From: Magnetospirillum moscoviense
GTDB lineage: Bacteria; Pseudomonadota; Alphaproteobacteria; Rhodospirillales; Magnetospirillaceae
Direction of reading: 5' to 3'
Length of the DNA: 58,650 nt
NCBI RefSeq assembly: GCF_001650635.1
Contig: NZ_LWQU01000095.1
Coordinates: forward strand, 1 to 58,650
Under the pieces are notes generated by a model. That model was not told the origin of the DNA. It did no database searches and saw nothing but the letters and a program-made list of their open reading frames with translations. Positions within the stretch are counted from its first letter, which is position 1, and every line of letters starts with the position of its first letter. The position numbers and the translations under genes were made by a program. Below, piece by piece: positions 9,142-20,172 of the stretch.

Positions 9142-9938
9142 CTGTTGCCCCACCAATAGACCCAGACGAACAGGAACAGCCACACCACATCGACGAAGTG
9201 CCAGTACCAGGCGGCGGCCTCGAAGCCGACATGCTGCTTGGGCGTGAAGTCGCCCTTGACGGCGCGGGCCAGGCACACGGCCAGGAAACACACGCCGACG
9301 AAGACGTGGAAGCCGTGGAAGCCGGTGGCCATGTAGAACACCGACGGATAGACGCCGTCCTGGAAGCCGAAGGTGGCCTGGCCGTATTCATAGACCTGCA
9401 GCGACAGGAACAAGGCCCCCAGCACGACGCTGAGCGCCAGCCCGCCTTTCAGGGCGGTGCGGTTGCCTTCGCGCAGGCCGTGATGGGCCCAGTTCACCGT
9501 CGCCCCGGAACTCAGCAGGATCAGGGTGTTGATGAAGGGCAGGGTCCAGGTGTGCAAGGGCTCGATCCCGGCCGGCGGCCATTCGGGAACCAGCTGGTTG
9601 ACCCCCAGGGCGGCGTTGAAGAAGGCCCAGAAGAAGGCGGCGAAGAACATCACCTCGCTGGCGATGAACAGCGCCATGCCGACCCGCAGGCCGTGCTGGA
9701 CTTCCGCCGTATGGTCGTGGCCGGAATTGGCCTCGCGCACCACGTCGCGCCACCAACCCAGCATGGTCAGAAGCACCAGGCCCAGGCCGACCAGCAGCCA
9801 CAGGCGGTGGGCGTGGTCCTGGAAATACTGAACCGCGCCATAGGCCAGGATAAAGGCCGCCACCGAGCCTGCGAACGGCCACGGACTGGGATTGACCAGA
9901 TGATAGGGGTGATCGTGGTGCGAGGGGGATGCGCTCAT
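9138..9938 (-). CDS. ctaE: Cytochrome c oxidase subunit III
   Basis: 266-residue, seven-helix inner-membrane subunit of aa3-type cytochrome c oxidase. Typical stretches are HPYHLVNPSPWPF at the N-terminus, GMALFIASEVMFFAAFFWAFF with the conserved Glu, TGFHGFHVFVG and the C-terminal WYWHFVDVVWLFLF. Subunit III stabilises the catalytic core and the proton entry path. It is the last gene of the cta operon; its ATG overlaps the ctaG stop (ATGA). No downstream surf1 or ctaB is present. Confidence 0.97.
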   Translation of the reverse strand: MSASPSHHDHPYHLVNPSPWPFAGSVAAFILAYGAVQYFQDHAHRLWLLVGLGLVLLTMLGWWRDVVREANSGHDHTAEVQHGLRVGMALFIASEVMFFAAFFWAFFNAALGVNQLVPEWPPAGIEPLHTWTLPFINTLILLSSGATVNWAHHGLREGNRTALKGGLALSVVLGALFLSLQVYEYGQATFGFQDGVYPSVFYMATGFHGFHVFVGVCFLAVCLARAVKGDFTPKQHVGFEAAAWYWHFVDVVWLFLFVWVYWWGNS

Positions 9939-10474
9939 GACCGGCCCTGCCTTTCGGGAACAAGGTAGAAGGTATAGGACAAGGTCACCGTGTCGATGTC
10001 CTCGGCCAGGTCAGCATCGACGAAGAAGCTGACCGGCAGTTCGGCGCTTTGGCCGGGTTCCAGCCGCTGCTCGGTGAAGCAGAAACATTCGGTCTTGTTG
10101 AAGGACTGGCCGGCCTTGTCGGGCGTCACGTTGAACACCGCCGTCCCCACCAAGGTCTGGCGCGAGCGGTTGGTGGCGCGATAGAAGGCCAGACTCGGCT
10201 CGCCCAGATGCACACGCATCTGCCGCTGGCTTGGCACGAATTCCCAATCGAGCCCCTTGGCCAGCCCCTTGGCCAGCGACGCATCGAAGCGCACCGTCAC
10301 CATCCGGGCCGACATTTCGGGCGGGACTTCAGTCGCGACACGCGGCGTGCCGCCGGCCCCGGTCAGCCGGCAATAAAGGCCGTAAAGCGGCACGCTGGCG
10401 GCCACCAGCCCGATCATCGCCGCCACACCGGCCAGCGTGGCCAGGACGATGGGGCGATGGCGGCGCTGGTCCAT
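9935..10474 (-). CDS. ctaG: Cytochrome c oxidase assembly protein, CuB insertion
   Basis: 179 residues; Cox11/CtaG family. One transmembrane anchor (about 10-30) and a periplasmic immunoglobulin-like domain with the copper-binding motif ECFCF. It delivers copper to the CuB site of subunit I. The start at 10474 (MDQRRHRP) leaves 4 bases after the ctaD stop; the upstream extension in frame is ctaD shadow. The gene order ctaD-ctaG-ctaE omits ctaB, which commonly sits between ctaD and ctaG in alphaproteobacteria. Confidence 0.96.
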   Translation of the reverse strand: MDQRRHRPIVLATLAGVAAMIGLVAASVPLYGLYCRLTGAGGTPRVATEVPPEMSARMVTVRFDASLAKGLAKGLDWEFVPSQRQMRVHLGEPSLAFYRATNRSRQTLVGTAVFNVTPDKAGQSFNKTECFCFTEQRLEPGQSAELPVSFFVDADLAEDIDTVTLSYTFYLVPERQGRS

Positions 10475-10478
10475 GGGG

Positions 10479-12998
<2,520 letters not shown>

Positions 12999-13037
12999 TT
13001 ATTGGGGCGAAGGCCCATCCCTGGAGTGGCTCAAACC

Positions 13038-13412
13038 ATGCTCAATCGCCTGTTCGGTCAGATGTTTTCCGCCCCGGCCCAGCCCGAGAACGTCCATATG
13101 GTGTCGCCGGTTCAGGTGCGCCAATGGCTCGATTCCGGTGTCGCGGTGCTGGTCGATGTGCGCGAGCCAAACGAGGTGGCGGCCGAGACCATCGCCGGGT
13201 CGATCAACCTGCCGTTGTCGTCGTTCGACGCCGCCAAGCTGCCGAAGGTGCCCGAGGGCAAGAAGCTGGTCCTGCATTGCCGTTCGGGCCAGCGCTGCGG
13301 CATGGCCGCCGCCAAGTTGGTCCAGGCCGGCTATACCGGCGAGATCAACCGCATGGAAGGCGGCATCATGGGTTGGCGCATGGCCGGCGGCCCGACGCGC
13401 CCGGGCGCCTGA
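13038..13412 (+). CDS. Rhodanese-like domain protein
   Basis: 124-residue single rhodanese domain. LVDVREPNEVAAETIAGSINLPL is the family hallmark region, and the active loop HCRSGQRCG carries the persulfide-forming Cys. No signal peptide, so probably cytoplasmic. It would move sulfane sulfur to an acceptor; in this neighbourhood a link to sulfide oxidation downstream is attractive but inferred. ATG 13038 is preferred over 13002 because GGAG precedes it. A predicted promoter lies upstream. Confidence 0.92.
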   Translation: MLNRLFGQMFSAPAQPENVHMVSPVQVRQWLDSGVAVLVDVREPNEVAAETIAGSINLPLSSFDAAKLPKVPEGKKLVLHCRSGQRCGMAAAKLVQAGYTGEINRMEGGIMGWRMAGGPTRPGA

Positions 13413-13430
13413 TCCGGCCGGGTGCAGCGG

Positions 13431-15038
13431 TCACGGCAGGGTGAAGGCGAAGGTGCTGCCCTGTCCGGGCTGGCTGTCCACCTCGATGCGGCCGCCATGG
13501 CGTTCGACGATCTTGCGGCACACCGCCAGGCCGACACCGGCGCCGTCTGCGTATTTGGCCGGGTGCAACCGCTGAAACACCTTGAACAGACGGTCGAACT
13601 GGTCGGCATCGATGCCGATGCCGTTATCCGAGACGGCGAAACGCCAGCCGCCATCGGTCGGCCTGGCCGACACCGTGATCAGCGGAGCACGGTCGGCGAC
13701 ACGATATTTCACGGCGTTGCCGATCAGGTTCTGGAACAGGCGAACCATCTCGTTGGGGCTGGCGGTCAGGATGGGCCAGACGCCTTCTATCCGAATCTCG
13801 GCCTGGGCATCCTGGATAGCGGGCTCCAGATATTGCAGGGCTTCGTCGAGCTGGGCGCGGCAGTCGGTCTCGACCATCGGCTCGCCCGAGCGGCCGACGC
13901 GGGAATATTCCAACAGCGACACCAGCATCTGATCCATGCGTGACGCCCCCGAGCGCACATATTCGAAGAAGTCTTGCTCGTCCGCCGCCAACCGCTCTTT
14001 CAGGCGGGTGTCCAGCAGCTTGACGTAGCTGGCGATCATCCTGAGCGGCTGACGCAAGTCGTGGGAAATGATATAGGCGAATTGCTCGAGCTCCCCGTTC
14101 GAGGCGGCCAGCGCCCGACTTCGTTCTTCCAACTGACGGGTGCGCCGTTCGACCTCGTCACGAAGCGTCGCCCGCATGCGGTGCTGCTCGTCTTGCAGCA
14201 ACCCCATGTACAAGACGGCGATGCCCACGCCGACGATGGTCAGGTTCAAGACGACGATGGCCTGGGCGGTGCCTTGCCCCCGTAGCGGCCCCAGGTCGAA
14301 CGCCGCCTGCACCACCATCACCGTTGCGCACACCAGATTGCCGGCGGCGGCGCCGGGGAACTGGAAGATGAAGGCCATCAACGCCAATCCCAGCAAGGCC
14401 AGCGGCGCCAACAGCGGGTCGATCGCCGAAACCGCCACCTGGGCGACCGCCAGCAAGGCCAAGGCCGCCGGCAGGCGCATGGCAGGCCAGCCGGCCGAGA
14501 ACCCCACGACCACCGGCACCACCAGGAACAGGCCGCTGGTGTCGGCCAGCAGCAGCATCAAGGTGCGCTCCAGGAAGGCGTGCAGGGTCAGCGGACCGGC
14601 GGTTCTGGCCAGGTCGTGGATCAGCGGCAGCAGCCACACGGTCGCCAGCGGCGGGATCAGGCAAATCGACGCCAGTCCGCGCAGGCGGCGGGGGTCGTGG
14701 ACCGGGGCGCCGACCAGATTGTCCCAGTGGCGGCGCAGCAGGCTCCAGCCCAGCCAGGATTGCAAGGAATCGACTGCGGCCGACAGCGCGGTGGCCAGCA
14801 AGACCTGTCCCTGGTCGCCCATCATCAGGCCGTTGGCGGTGAAGCTGGCGGCGGCGACGACGACCGTGCCCCGCCGGCCCAGCACCAACAAGACGGCGAC
14901 ACCAATTCCGGCCGGTAACCAGAACACCGTCAGGTTGCCCGGCGGCAGGCTGGCCAAGGTCATGCCGCCGATGGCGGTGGCGATGTAGGCGGCGAACAAA
15001 AGGGCGGCTGCCGCCCCGCGAGAAAGCCGAAAAGGCAA
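13431..15038 (-). CDS. MASE1-domain sensor histidine kinase
   Basis: 535 residues. The N-terminal 280 residues form about eight transmembrane helices of the MASE1 type (GNLTVFWLPAGIGVAVLL). A short coiled coil (285-315) follows, then the HisKA domain with H326 in ISHDLRQPLR and the ATPase domain with N box NLIGNAVKYR, DNGIGID and GAGVGLAV. The kinase core resembles the bacteriophytochrome/CheB-associated group. No partner response regulator adjoins it. Ligand unknown. It is convergent with the rhodanese gene, and 227 bases separate its start from fccA. Confidence 0.92.
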   Translation of the reverse strand: MPFRLSRGAAAALLFAAYIATAIGGMTLASLPPGNLTVFWLPAGIGVAVLLVLGRRGTVVVAAASFTANGLMMGDQGQVLLATALSAAVDSLQSWLGWSLLRRHWDNLVGAPVHDPRRLRGLASICLIPPLATVWLLPLIHDLARTAGPLTLHAFLERTLMLLLADTSGLFLVVPVVVGFSAGWPAMRLPAALALLAVAQVAVSAIDPLLAPLALLGLALMAFIFQFPGAAAGNLVCATVMVVQAAFDLGPLRGQGTAQAIVVLNLTIVGVGIAVLYMGLLQDEQHRMRATLRDEVERRTRQLEERSRALAASNGELEQFAYIISHDLRQPLRMIASYVKLLDTRLKERLAADEQDFFEYVRSGASRMDQMLVSLLEYSRVGRSGEPMVETDCRAQLDEALQYLEPAIQDAQAEIRIEGVWPILTASPNEMVRLFQNLIGNAVKYRVADRAPLITVSARPTDGGWRFAVSDNGIGIDADQFDRLFKVFQRLHPAKYADGAGVGLAVCRKIVERHGGRIEVDSQPGQGSTFAFTLP

Positions 15039-15191
15039 GATGCGGTCCCGGATATGAAGCTCAGGTCGAAACAGTCTACGCCAAATGGGTGGGGGCGCAA
15101 TCGGCGATGAATTCCCCCTTTTTTTTCAATGGTTTTTGCACTGCGGCTTAAAAAAGGTGGCGTTTCCTTGATTCTGGTCAGGCCAACCCGC

Positions 15192-15220
15192 TTGTCAGAG
15201 CCTTTTCCCGCTGTTAGTTT
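15192..15220 (+). promoter_or_regulatory. Predicted promoter upstream of fccA
   Basis: TTGTCA (15192-15197), 17-base spacer, TAGTTT (15215-15220), followed by a strong ribosome site GGGAGGAGGAAG ahead of the fccA ATG. Pattern match only; an AT-rich run taatat just downstream could instead contribute the -10. Confidence 0.35.
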
Positions 15221-15265
15221 AACCTAATATAACCGTAAAAAATCTCCAGGGAGGAGGAAGTGACC

Positions 15266-15574
15266 ATGAGGGGTATCCCCACTACGCTCGCACTTTGCCT
15301 TGCTTTCGGGCTGGCGATCCTGCCGGCTGCCGCCAAGGCCGCCGATCCTGTCGCCGTGATGGCGGATGCCTGCTCGGGTTGCCACGGCACCGACGGCCAT
15401 TCCATCGGCGGCATGCCGGCTTTTTCCGGCAAGAACGCCGACGAACTGAAGAAGTTCCTGCGCGACTACAAGTCGGGCGCCCGCGAGGCGACGGTCATGG
15501 ACCGCATCGCCAAGGGCTATAGCGTCGAGCAGCTCGACGCCATCGCCGCCTACTTCGCCAGCCGCAAGAAGTGA
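15266..15574 (+). CDS. fccA: Sulfide dehydrogenase cytochrome c subunit, monohaem
   Basis: 102 residues after ATG 15266 (a GTG two codons upstream is less likely): Sec signal peptide ending near residue 26 and one class I haem site CSGCH (C36, C39, H40), with a Met-containing GGMPAF loop as probable sixth ligand. It is the small, monohaem type of FccA; the purple sulfur bacterial subunit is dihaem and about twice as long. It accepts electrons from FccB, encoded 15 bases downstream, and passes them to soluble cytochrome c. Strong ribosome site, predicted promoter upstream. Confidence 0.9.
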   Translation: MRGIPTTLALCLAFGLAILPAAAKAADPVAVMADACSGCHGTDGHSIGGMPAFSGKNADELKKFLRDYKSGAREATVMDRIAKGYSVEQLDAIAAYFASRKK

Positions 15575-15589
15575 TCGGGGGACGCCATC

Positions 15590-16864
15590 ATGTTCAATAT
15601 TTCGCGTAGGACTTTCAACGGCCTGATGGGCGCCGCCGGTGCCCTGACCATGGCCGGCGGTCTGTCGGCCTGCTCGGGTGGTGCCAAGGTGGTGGTCATC
15701 GGCGGCGGCTTCGGCGGTGCCACCGCGGCCAAGTACCTCAAGCGCTATGATCCCAGCCTCGACGTCACCCTGATCGACGCCGACAAGACCCACTTCACCT
15801 GCCCGTTCTCGAACACCATTCTGGGCGGCATGAACGACATGGCCTATATCGAGCGCAAGTTCGATGTGCTGGTCAACAAGCATGGCGTCAAGGTGTACAC
15901 CGACTTGGTGGTCGCCATCGATGGCGCCGCCAAGGTGGTCAAGACCAAGAGCGGCCAGACCTTCGCCTACGACCGTCTGATCGTGTCGCCGGGCATCGAC
16001 TTCAAGTGGAACGCCATCCCCGGCTATGACGAGGCGGCCAGCCACATCATGCCGCACGCCTGGAAGGCCGGTCCGCAGACAGTGCTGCTGAAGAAGCAAC
16101 TGGAGGCCATGCCGGCCGGCGGCCTGGTGGTCATCTCGGCGCCGGGCAATCCGTTCCGCTGCCCGCCCGGCCCGTACGAGCGCGCCAGCCTGATCGCCGC
16201 CTACCTGAAGAAGCACAAGCCGAAGTCGAAGCTGCTGATCCTGGATTCCAAGGACGCCTTCGCCAAGGACAAGCTGTTCAAGGAAGGCTGGGAAAAGCTG
16301 TACGACGATATCATCGAGTGGGTGCCTGCCGCCAAGAACGGCAAGGTCACCAAGGTCGATGCCAAGGCTGGTGTGGTCGAGACCGACTTCGAGAAGTTCA
16401 AGCCGGCCGTCGCCAACATCATCCCGCCGCAGACCGCCGGCAAGATCGCCATCGATGCCGGCCTGGCCGACAAGTCGGGCTTCTGCCCGGTCAACCCGCT
16501 GACCTTCGAATCGACTCTGGTCAAGGATGTCCACGTCATCGGCGATTCCAGCATCGCTGGCGAAATGCCGAAGTCCGGCTATTCCGCCTCGTCGCAGGCC
16601 AAGATCACCGCCGCCGCCGTGGTCGCCCTGCTGAAGGGCGAAAAGCCCGGCGAGTTCTCGGCCATCAACACCTGCTACTCGCTGCTGGCTGCCGATTACG
16701 GCATCTCGGTCGCGGGCGTGTTCTCGATCCAGGACGGCAAGATCGCCAATATCAAGGGTGCCGGTGGCGTCAGCCCGATGGGCGCGAACTACCAGTTCCG
16801 CAAGAAGGAAGCCGACTTCGCCGTCGGCTGGTATCAGAGCGTCTGCCAGGATAGCTGGGCCTAA
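15590..16864 (+). CDS. fccB: Sulfide dehydrogenase flavoprotein subunit
   Basis: 424 residues. Tat signal peptide (SRRTFNG, residues 5-11), consistent with export of a folded FAD protein to the periplasm. FAD site VVVIGGGFGGATAA at 34-47. C71 (HFTCPFSN) fits the Cys that binds FAD covalently in Allochromatium FccB (Cys42 of the mature protein). C191 (FRCPPGPYERA) and C362 (NTCYSLL) fit the redox disulfide pair (Cys161, Cys337). It oxidises sulfide to sulfur or polysulfide and hands electrons to FccA. Pair fccAB is followed by a terminator-like hairpin. Confidence 0.95.
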   Translation: MFNISRRTFNGLMGAAGALTMAGGLSACSGGAKVVVIGGGFGGATAAKYLKRYDPSLDVTLIDADKTHFTCPFSNTILGGMNDMAYIERKFDVLVNKHGVKVYTDLVVAIDGAAKVVKTKSGQTFAYDRLIVSPGIDFKWNAIPGYDEAASHIMPHAWKAGPQTVLLKKQLEAMPAGGLVVISAPGNPFRCPPGPYERASLIAAYLKKHKPKSKLLILDSKDAFAKDKLFKEGWEKLYDDIIEWVPAAKNGKVTKVDAKAGVVETDFEKFKPAVANIIPPQTAGKIAIDAGLADKSGFCPVNPLTFESTLVKDVHVIGDSSIAGEMPKSGYSASSQAKITAAAVVALLKGEKPGEFSAINTCYSLLAADYGISVAGVFSIQDGKIANIKGAGGVSPMGANYQFRKKEADFAVGWYQSVCQDSWA

Positions 16865-16892
16865 GTCCGGCCCGGTCCCGTTCAATCACGGC

Positions 16893-16918
16893 CCCACCTT
16901 CCCGCAAGGGAAGGTGGG
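16893..16918 (+). terminator. Hairpin after fccB
   Basis: Perfect 11-bp stem CCCACCTTCCC/GGGAAGGTGGG with GCAA tetraloop 29 bases after the fccB stop, followed by a loosely T-rich stretch (gctgttgttt). Probably an intrinsic terminator separating fccAB from the cytochrome genes. Confidence 0.7.
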
Positions 16919-17118
16919 CGCTGTTGTTTGACAATTCGCAATCCAATGTTGACTTTGACCTTATTCCATTTCGCAGGCTCAAATATCGCGCTGCATCGGG
17001 GGGATTCCCTACTTGCAGTGTCCGATAGATTTTTGGCATATTAGAAAAATGCGAACCGAAGGCAGGGTTAACCTGCTCCAGGGCTTCCGACTTGAAACGG
17101 TCTTAGGGGAACATCCAC

Positions 17119-17799
17119 ATGATCTCGCGTCGCTTGAGCTTCGTCGCTGCCGTGCTGGTGGCGCTTGCGGCCGGTGGGGCCGCTGTCCCGGCGTCCGCCG
17201 CCGAGACGGAAACCGCCGTCGCCCGCGGTGGCCGTCTTTACGACAATTGGTATAAAGAACTGAAGACGACGCGGCCCGACAGCACGCATCCGTCTTATCC
17301 GGCCTCGGGCAAGTCGCCGAAGAATTCCTGGCGCTGCAACGCCTGCCACGGATGGGACTACCAGGGCGACAAGGCCATGGGCATCAAGGGCATCGGCGGC
17401 GCCAAGGGCAAGCCGGAAGCCCAGATCGTCGCCGTCTTGCGCGACAAGACCCATGCCTACACCCCGGACCTGCTGCCCGACGTCGCCGCCAATGAACTGG
17501 CGATGTTCGTCTCGAAGGGTCAGACCGACGTGGCGAAGTTCGTCGATGCCGCCGGCAAGCCCAAGGGCAACGTCGCCAAGGGCGAGGTCTATTACAATTC
17601 GCTGTGCGGTGTCTGCCATGGCGCCGACGGCAAGAAGGTATCGACCGGCATGGCGCTGGGCCAGGCGTCGGAATATCCGGCAGCCGTCGTCCACAAGGCG
17701 CTGAACGGCCAGCCGGCCGAGGCGATGCCGATGCTGCGGGCGTTTGATCATCAGGTCACCGCCGACATCGTCGCCTATTCTCAGTCGCTGCCGAAGTAA
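17119..17799 (+). CDS. Diheme cytochrome c
   Basis: 226 residues with Sec signal peptide (cut near residue 28) and two haem sites, CNACH (73-77) and CGVCH (163-167), in two class I-like halves. The N-terminal domain carries an insertion rich in Lys/Pro before its haem. Five bases separate it from the tetrahaem gene, so they form a pair in which the NapC-type protein would reduce this cytochrome from the quinol pool. Two-domain c4 or TsdA-like architectures are alternatives; I see no clear TsdA Cys ligand. Substrate or acceptor unknown. Confidence 0.88.
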   Translation: MISRRLSFVAAVLVALAAGGAAVPASAAETETAVARGGRLYDNWYKELKTTRPDSTHPSYPASGKSPKNSWRCNACHGWDYQGDKAMGIKGIGGAKGKPEAQIVAVLRDKTHAYTPDLLPDVAANELAMFVSKGQTDVAKFVDAAGKPKGNVAKGEVYYNSLCGVCHGADGKKVSTGMALGQASEYPAAVVHKALNGQPAEAMPMLRAFDHQVTADIVAYSQSLPK

Positions 17800-17804
17800 G
17801 CCCG

Positions 17805-18410
17805 ATGACCGCTCAGGGCTCGCACGACCCGCAATCCGGAGGTGCCGCACATGCGCGGCACCACCGGCGCCCCAGCCACAATACGTTCTGGCGTAAGGCG
17901 ATCCTGGTGTGGATCGGCGTAGCGCTGGGCCTGTTCGGCATGGCCGGCTTCGTCACCGCCATCGAATGGACCAATCGGACAGAGTTCTGTACCTCGTGCC
18001 ACGGCATGGTGCAGAACTACAACGAGTACAAGGAAAGCGTCCATTACCTGAACCGTAGCGGCGCCCATGCCCAGTGCGCCGATTGCCACGTGCCCAAGGC
18101 CCTGGGGCCGAAGCTGGTGCGCAAGATGTTCGCCGTCAACGACATCATCGCCGAACTGAAGGGTACGCTGGACACCCCGGAAAAGATGGAAGCCATGCGC
18201 CCCATCCTGGCCGAACGGGTGTGGAAGTACATGGCCGAAAGCGACTCACGCGAGTGCCGCAACTGCCATTCCTACGATTCCATGAGCACCACCAAGCAAA
18301 CCACCACGGCGCGCCGCAAGCACCCCGAGGCGGCCTTGGAAGGCAAGACCTGCATCGCCTGTCACAAGGGCGTGGCCCACAAGCTGCCCTCGTCCAAGGA
18401 CGATCTGTAG
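17805..18410 (+). CDS. NapC/NirT family tetraheme quinol dehydrogenase
   Basis: 201 residues: short cytoplasmic N-terminus, one transmembrane helix (about 30-53), then a periplasmic domain with four CXXCH sites at 62-66 (CTSCH), 91-95 (CADCH), 151-155 (CRNCH) and 183-187 (CIACH). This is the standard NapC/NirT layout. Such proteins oxidise membrane quinols and feed periplasmic reductases. No nap, nir, tor or similar reductase genes adjoin; only the diheme cytochrome precedes it. The stop is 28 bases before a GC-rich hairpin. Confidence 0.94.
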   Translation: MTAQGSHDPQSGGAAHARHHRRPSHNTFWRKAILVWIGVALGLFGMAGFVTAIEWTNRTEFCTSCHGMVQNYNEYKESVHYLNRSGAHAQCADCHVPKALGPKLVRKMFAVNDIIAELKGTLDTPEKMEAMRPILAERVWKYMAESDSRECRNCHSYDSMSTTKQTTTARRKHPEAALEGKTCIACHKGVAHKLPSSKDDL

Positions 18411-18438
18411 GGGTCTTGGCACTCACTGGACAACAAGG

Positions 18439-18462
18439 CGGCCGCCCGGCGACGGGCGGCCG
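18439..18462. terminator. GC-rich hairpin between convergent genes
   Basis: Perfect 10-bp stem CGGCCGCCCG/CGGGCGGCCG with GCGA loop, directly abutting the tauE stop codon and 28 bases after the tetraheme gene. No T-tract on either side, so it may act as a barrier rather than a classic terminator. Confidence 0.5.
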
Positions 18463-19362
18463 TCAGTCCATGGCGAACAGGTCGGACGGCGTCGACGCCA
18501 GGTCCAGCCCCAGCTTGAAACAGACGCCCAGCACGATCAGCGCCAGCAGCAGCCGCAATGTCTCGGCCCGCAACCGGTCGCCGAACTTGGCGCCGATCTG
18601 GGCGCCGACCACGCCGCCGACCAGCAAAGTCAGCATCAGCACCGCATCGACGGTATGGGTGCCGACCGCCTGCAGGAAGGTGACGTTGGCGGTGACGAAG
18701 ATGATCTGGAACAGCGAGGTGCCGATCACCACCGCCGTCGGCATCTCCAGCACATAGATCATCAGCGGCACCATCACGAAACCGCCGCCCACCCCCATGA
18801 TCGCCGCCAACAGGCCGCCGAAGGCGCCGACGGCGATGGGCAGCAGCGCGCTGATGTAAAGGCCCGAACGACTGAAGCGCATCTTGAACGGCAGACTGGT
18901 GCCGATGTGGCGATGGCGCTTGCGCAAGGCTTGGCTGCCGGGCTTGCGCAGCAGCGCCTGCACGGATTCGGCGGCCATGGTGGTGCCGATGAAGCCCAGG
19001 AACAGCACATAGGAAAGCGCGATCACCAGATCGATCTGGCCCAGCGACTTCAGCCAGGCGAACAGCCAGATCCCGCCGCTGGAGCCGGCAAACCCGCCGG
19101 CCAGCAGCATCAATCCCATGCGCAGATCGACGGTGCGCCGCCGCCAATGGACGATCAGTCCCGACACGCTGGCACCGACCACCTGATTGGCACCGGTGGC
19201 GACGGCGACCGGGGCCGGCACCCCCAGGAACATCAGGAACGGTGTCAGCAGGAAGCCGCCGCCGACGCCGAACAAGCCCGACAGGAACCCGACCCCGCCG
19301 CCCAGGGCCAGCAAGGTCAGTAGATCGACGGGGATTGCGGCGATGGGCAGATAGATGTTCAC
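18463..19362 (-). CDS. TauE/SafE family sulfite/anion exporter
   Basis: 299-residue polytopic membrane protein. The two repeated glycine motifs GLFGVGGGFLLTPFLMFLGVP (near residue 30) and AAIMGVGGGFVMVPLMIYVL (near 190) are the family signature, and each half has about four helices. Members move sulfite, sulfoacetate or related anions. Lying beside sulfide dehydrogenase and cytochromes, with soeABC elsewhere in the window, it may export sulfite or a sulfur intermediate; that is inference. A loop of about 30 basic residues separates the halves. Confidence 0.85.
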   Translation of the reverse strand: MNIYLPIAAIPVDLLTLLALGGGVGFLSGLFGVGGGFLLTPFLMFLGVPAPVAVATGANQVVGASVSGLIVHWRRRTVDLRMGLMLLAGGFAGSSGGIWLFAWLKSLGQIDLVIALSYVLFLGFIGTTMAAESVQALLRKPGSQALRKRHRHIGTSLPFKMRFSRSGLYISALLPIAVGAFGGLLAAIMGVGGGFVMVPLMIYVLEMPTAVVIGTSLFQIIFVTANVTFLQAVGTHTVDAVLMLTLLVGGVVGAQIGAKFGDRLRAETLRLLLALIVLGVCFKLGLDLASTPSDLFAMD

Positions 19363-19494
19363 AGGGCGTCCCCCATAATCGCGCCAGGCGCGTGGATTTA
19401 TAACAGGGACATCTCATATACTCCCGCAGGCGGGGCGAGCGTGAGTTAACAAATGGAAACTCGCCGCCGCCGGGAATTTGGAGCAGCATAAGCC

Positions 19495-20172
19495 ATGCGC
19501 ATTCTGCTGATCGAAGATGACGGGGCCGCCGCCCAGATGCTGGTCCAGGGCCTGGGCGAGGCCGGGCACGGAGTCGATGTCGCCGCCACCGGCCGTGCCG
19601 GTCTGGAACTGGCCGAAGCGGTGGCCTTCGACGCCATCGTCCTTGACCGCATGCTGCCGGACGGCGACGGCTTGACGGTGCTGACCGACCTTCGCGCCCG
19701 TGGCGATACCGTCCCGGTCCTGATGTTGAGCGCCCTGGGCGAGGTCGATCAACGGGTCGAGGGCTTGCAGGGCGGGGCCGACGATTATCTGGCCAAGCCG
19801 TTTGCCTTCCGCGAGTTGCTGGCCCGGCTGGATGCGGTGGCGCGCCGCCGCGACCCCACCCCGCCCGAGGCGGTGTTGCGGCTGGCCGATCTGGAAATCA
19901 ACCTGATCACCCGCACCGTCACCCGCCAGGGTCACGAGATCGCGTTGCAGCCGCGCGAATTCCGCTTGCTGGAATTCCTGGTCCGTCGCGCCGGCCAGGT
20001 GGTGACCCGCTCGATGCTGCTGGAAGGGGTGTGGCAATACCGCTTCGCCCCCGAGACCAAGGTGATCGACGTCCAGGTCAGCCGTTTGCGCCAAAAGATC
20101 GACCGCGACTTCCAGCCGCCCTTGATCCACACCATTCGCGGCATCGGGTATCGCGCCGGTGTCCTGGCTTAG
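19495..20172 (+). CDS. OmpR-family response regulator
   Basis: 225 residues. Receiver domain with acidic pair E7/D8-D9, phosphoacceptor D51 (IVLDRMLPDGDG) and K101 (YLAKPF). The C-terminal winged helix starts near 130 (ALQPREFRLLEFLVRR, VIDVQVSRLRQKID, IRGIGYRAG). The histidine kinase gene begins inside its last codons (14-base overlap). Target genes unknown; neighbours suggest regulation of the TauE permease or cytochromes, unproven. Confidence 0.96.
   Translation: MRILLIEDDGAAAQMLVQGLGEAGHGVDVAATGRAGLELAEAVAFDAIVLDRMLPDGDGLTVLTDLRARGDTVPVLMLSALGEVDQRVEGLQGGADDYLAKPFAFRELLARLDAVARRRDPTPPEAVLRLADLEINLITRTVTRQGHEIALQPREFRLLEFLVRRAGQVVTRSMLLEGVWQYRFAPETKVIDVQVSRLRQKIDRDFQPPLIHTIRGIGYRAGVLA

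Noticed and set aside
17119-18410. Reading the two cytochromes as a nap or nir operon
   Set aside because: No molybdenum, cd1 or copper reductase gene is present nearby; only the NapC-type fold is supported.
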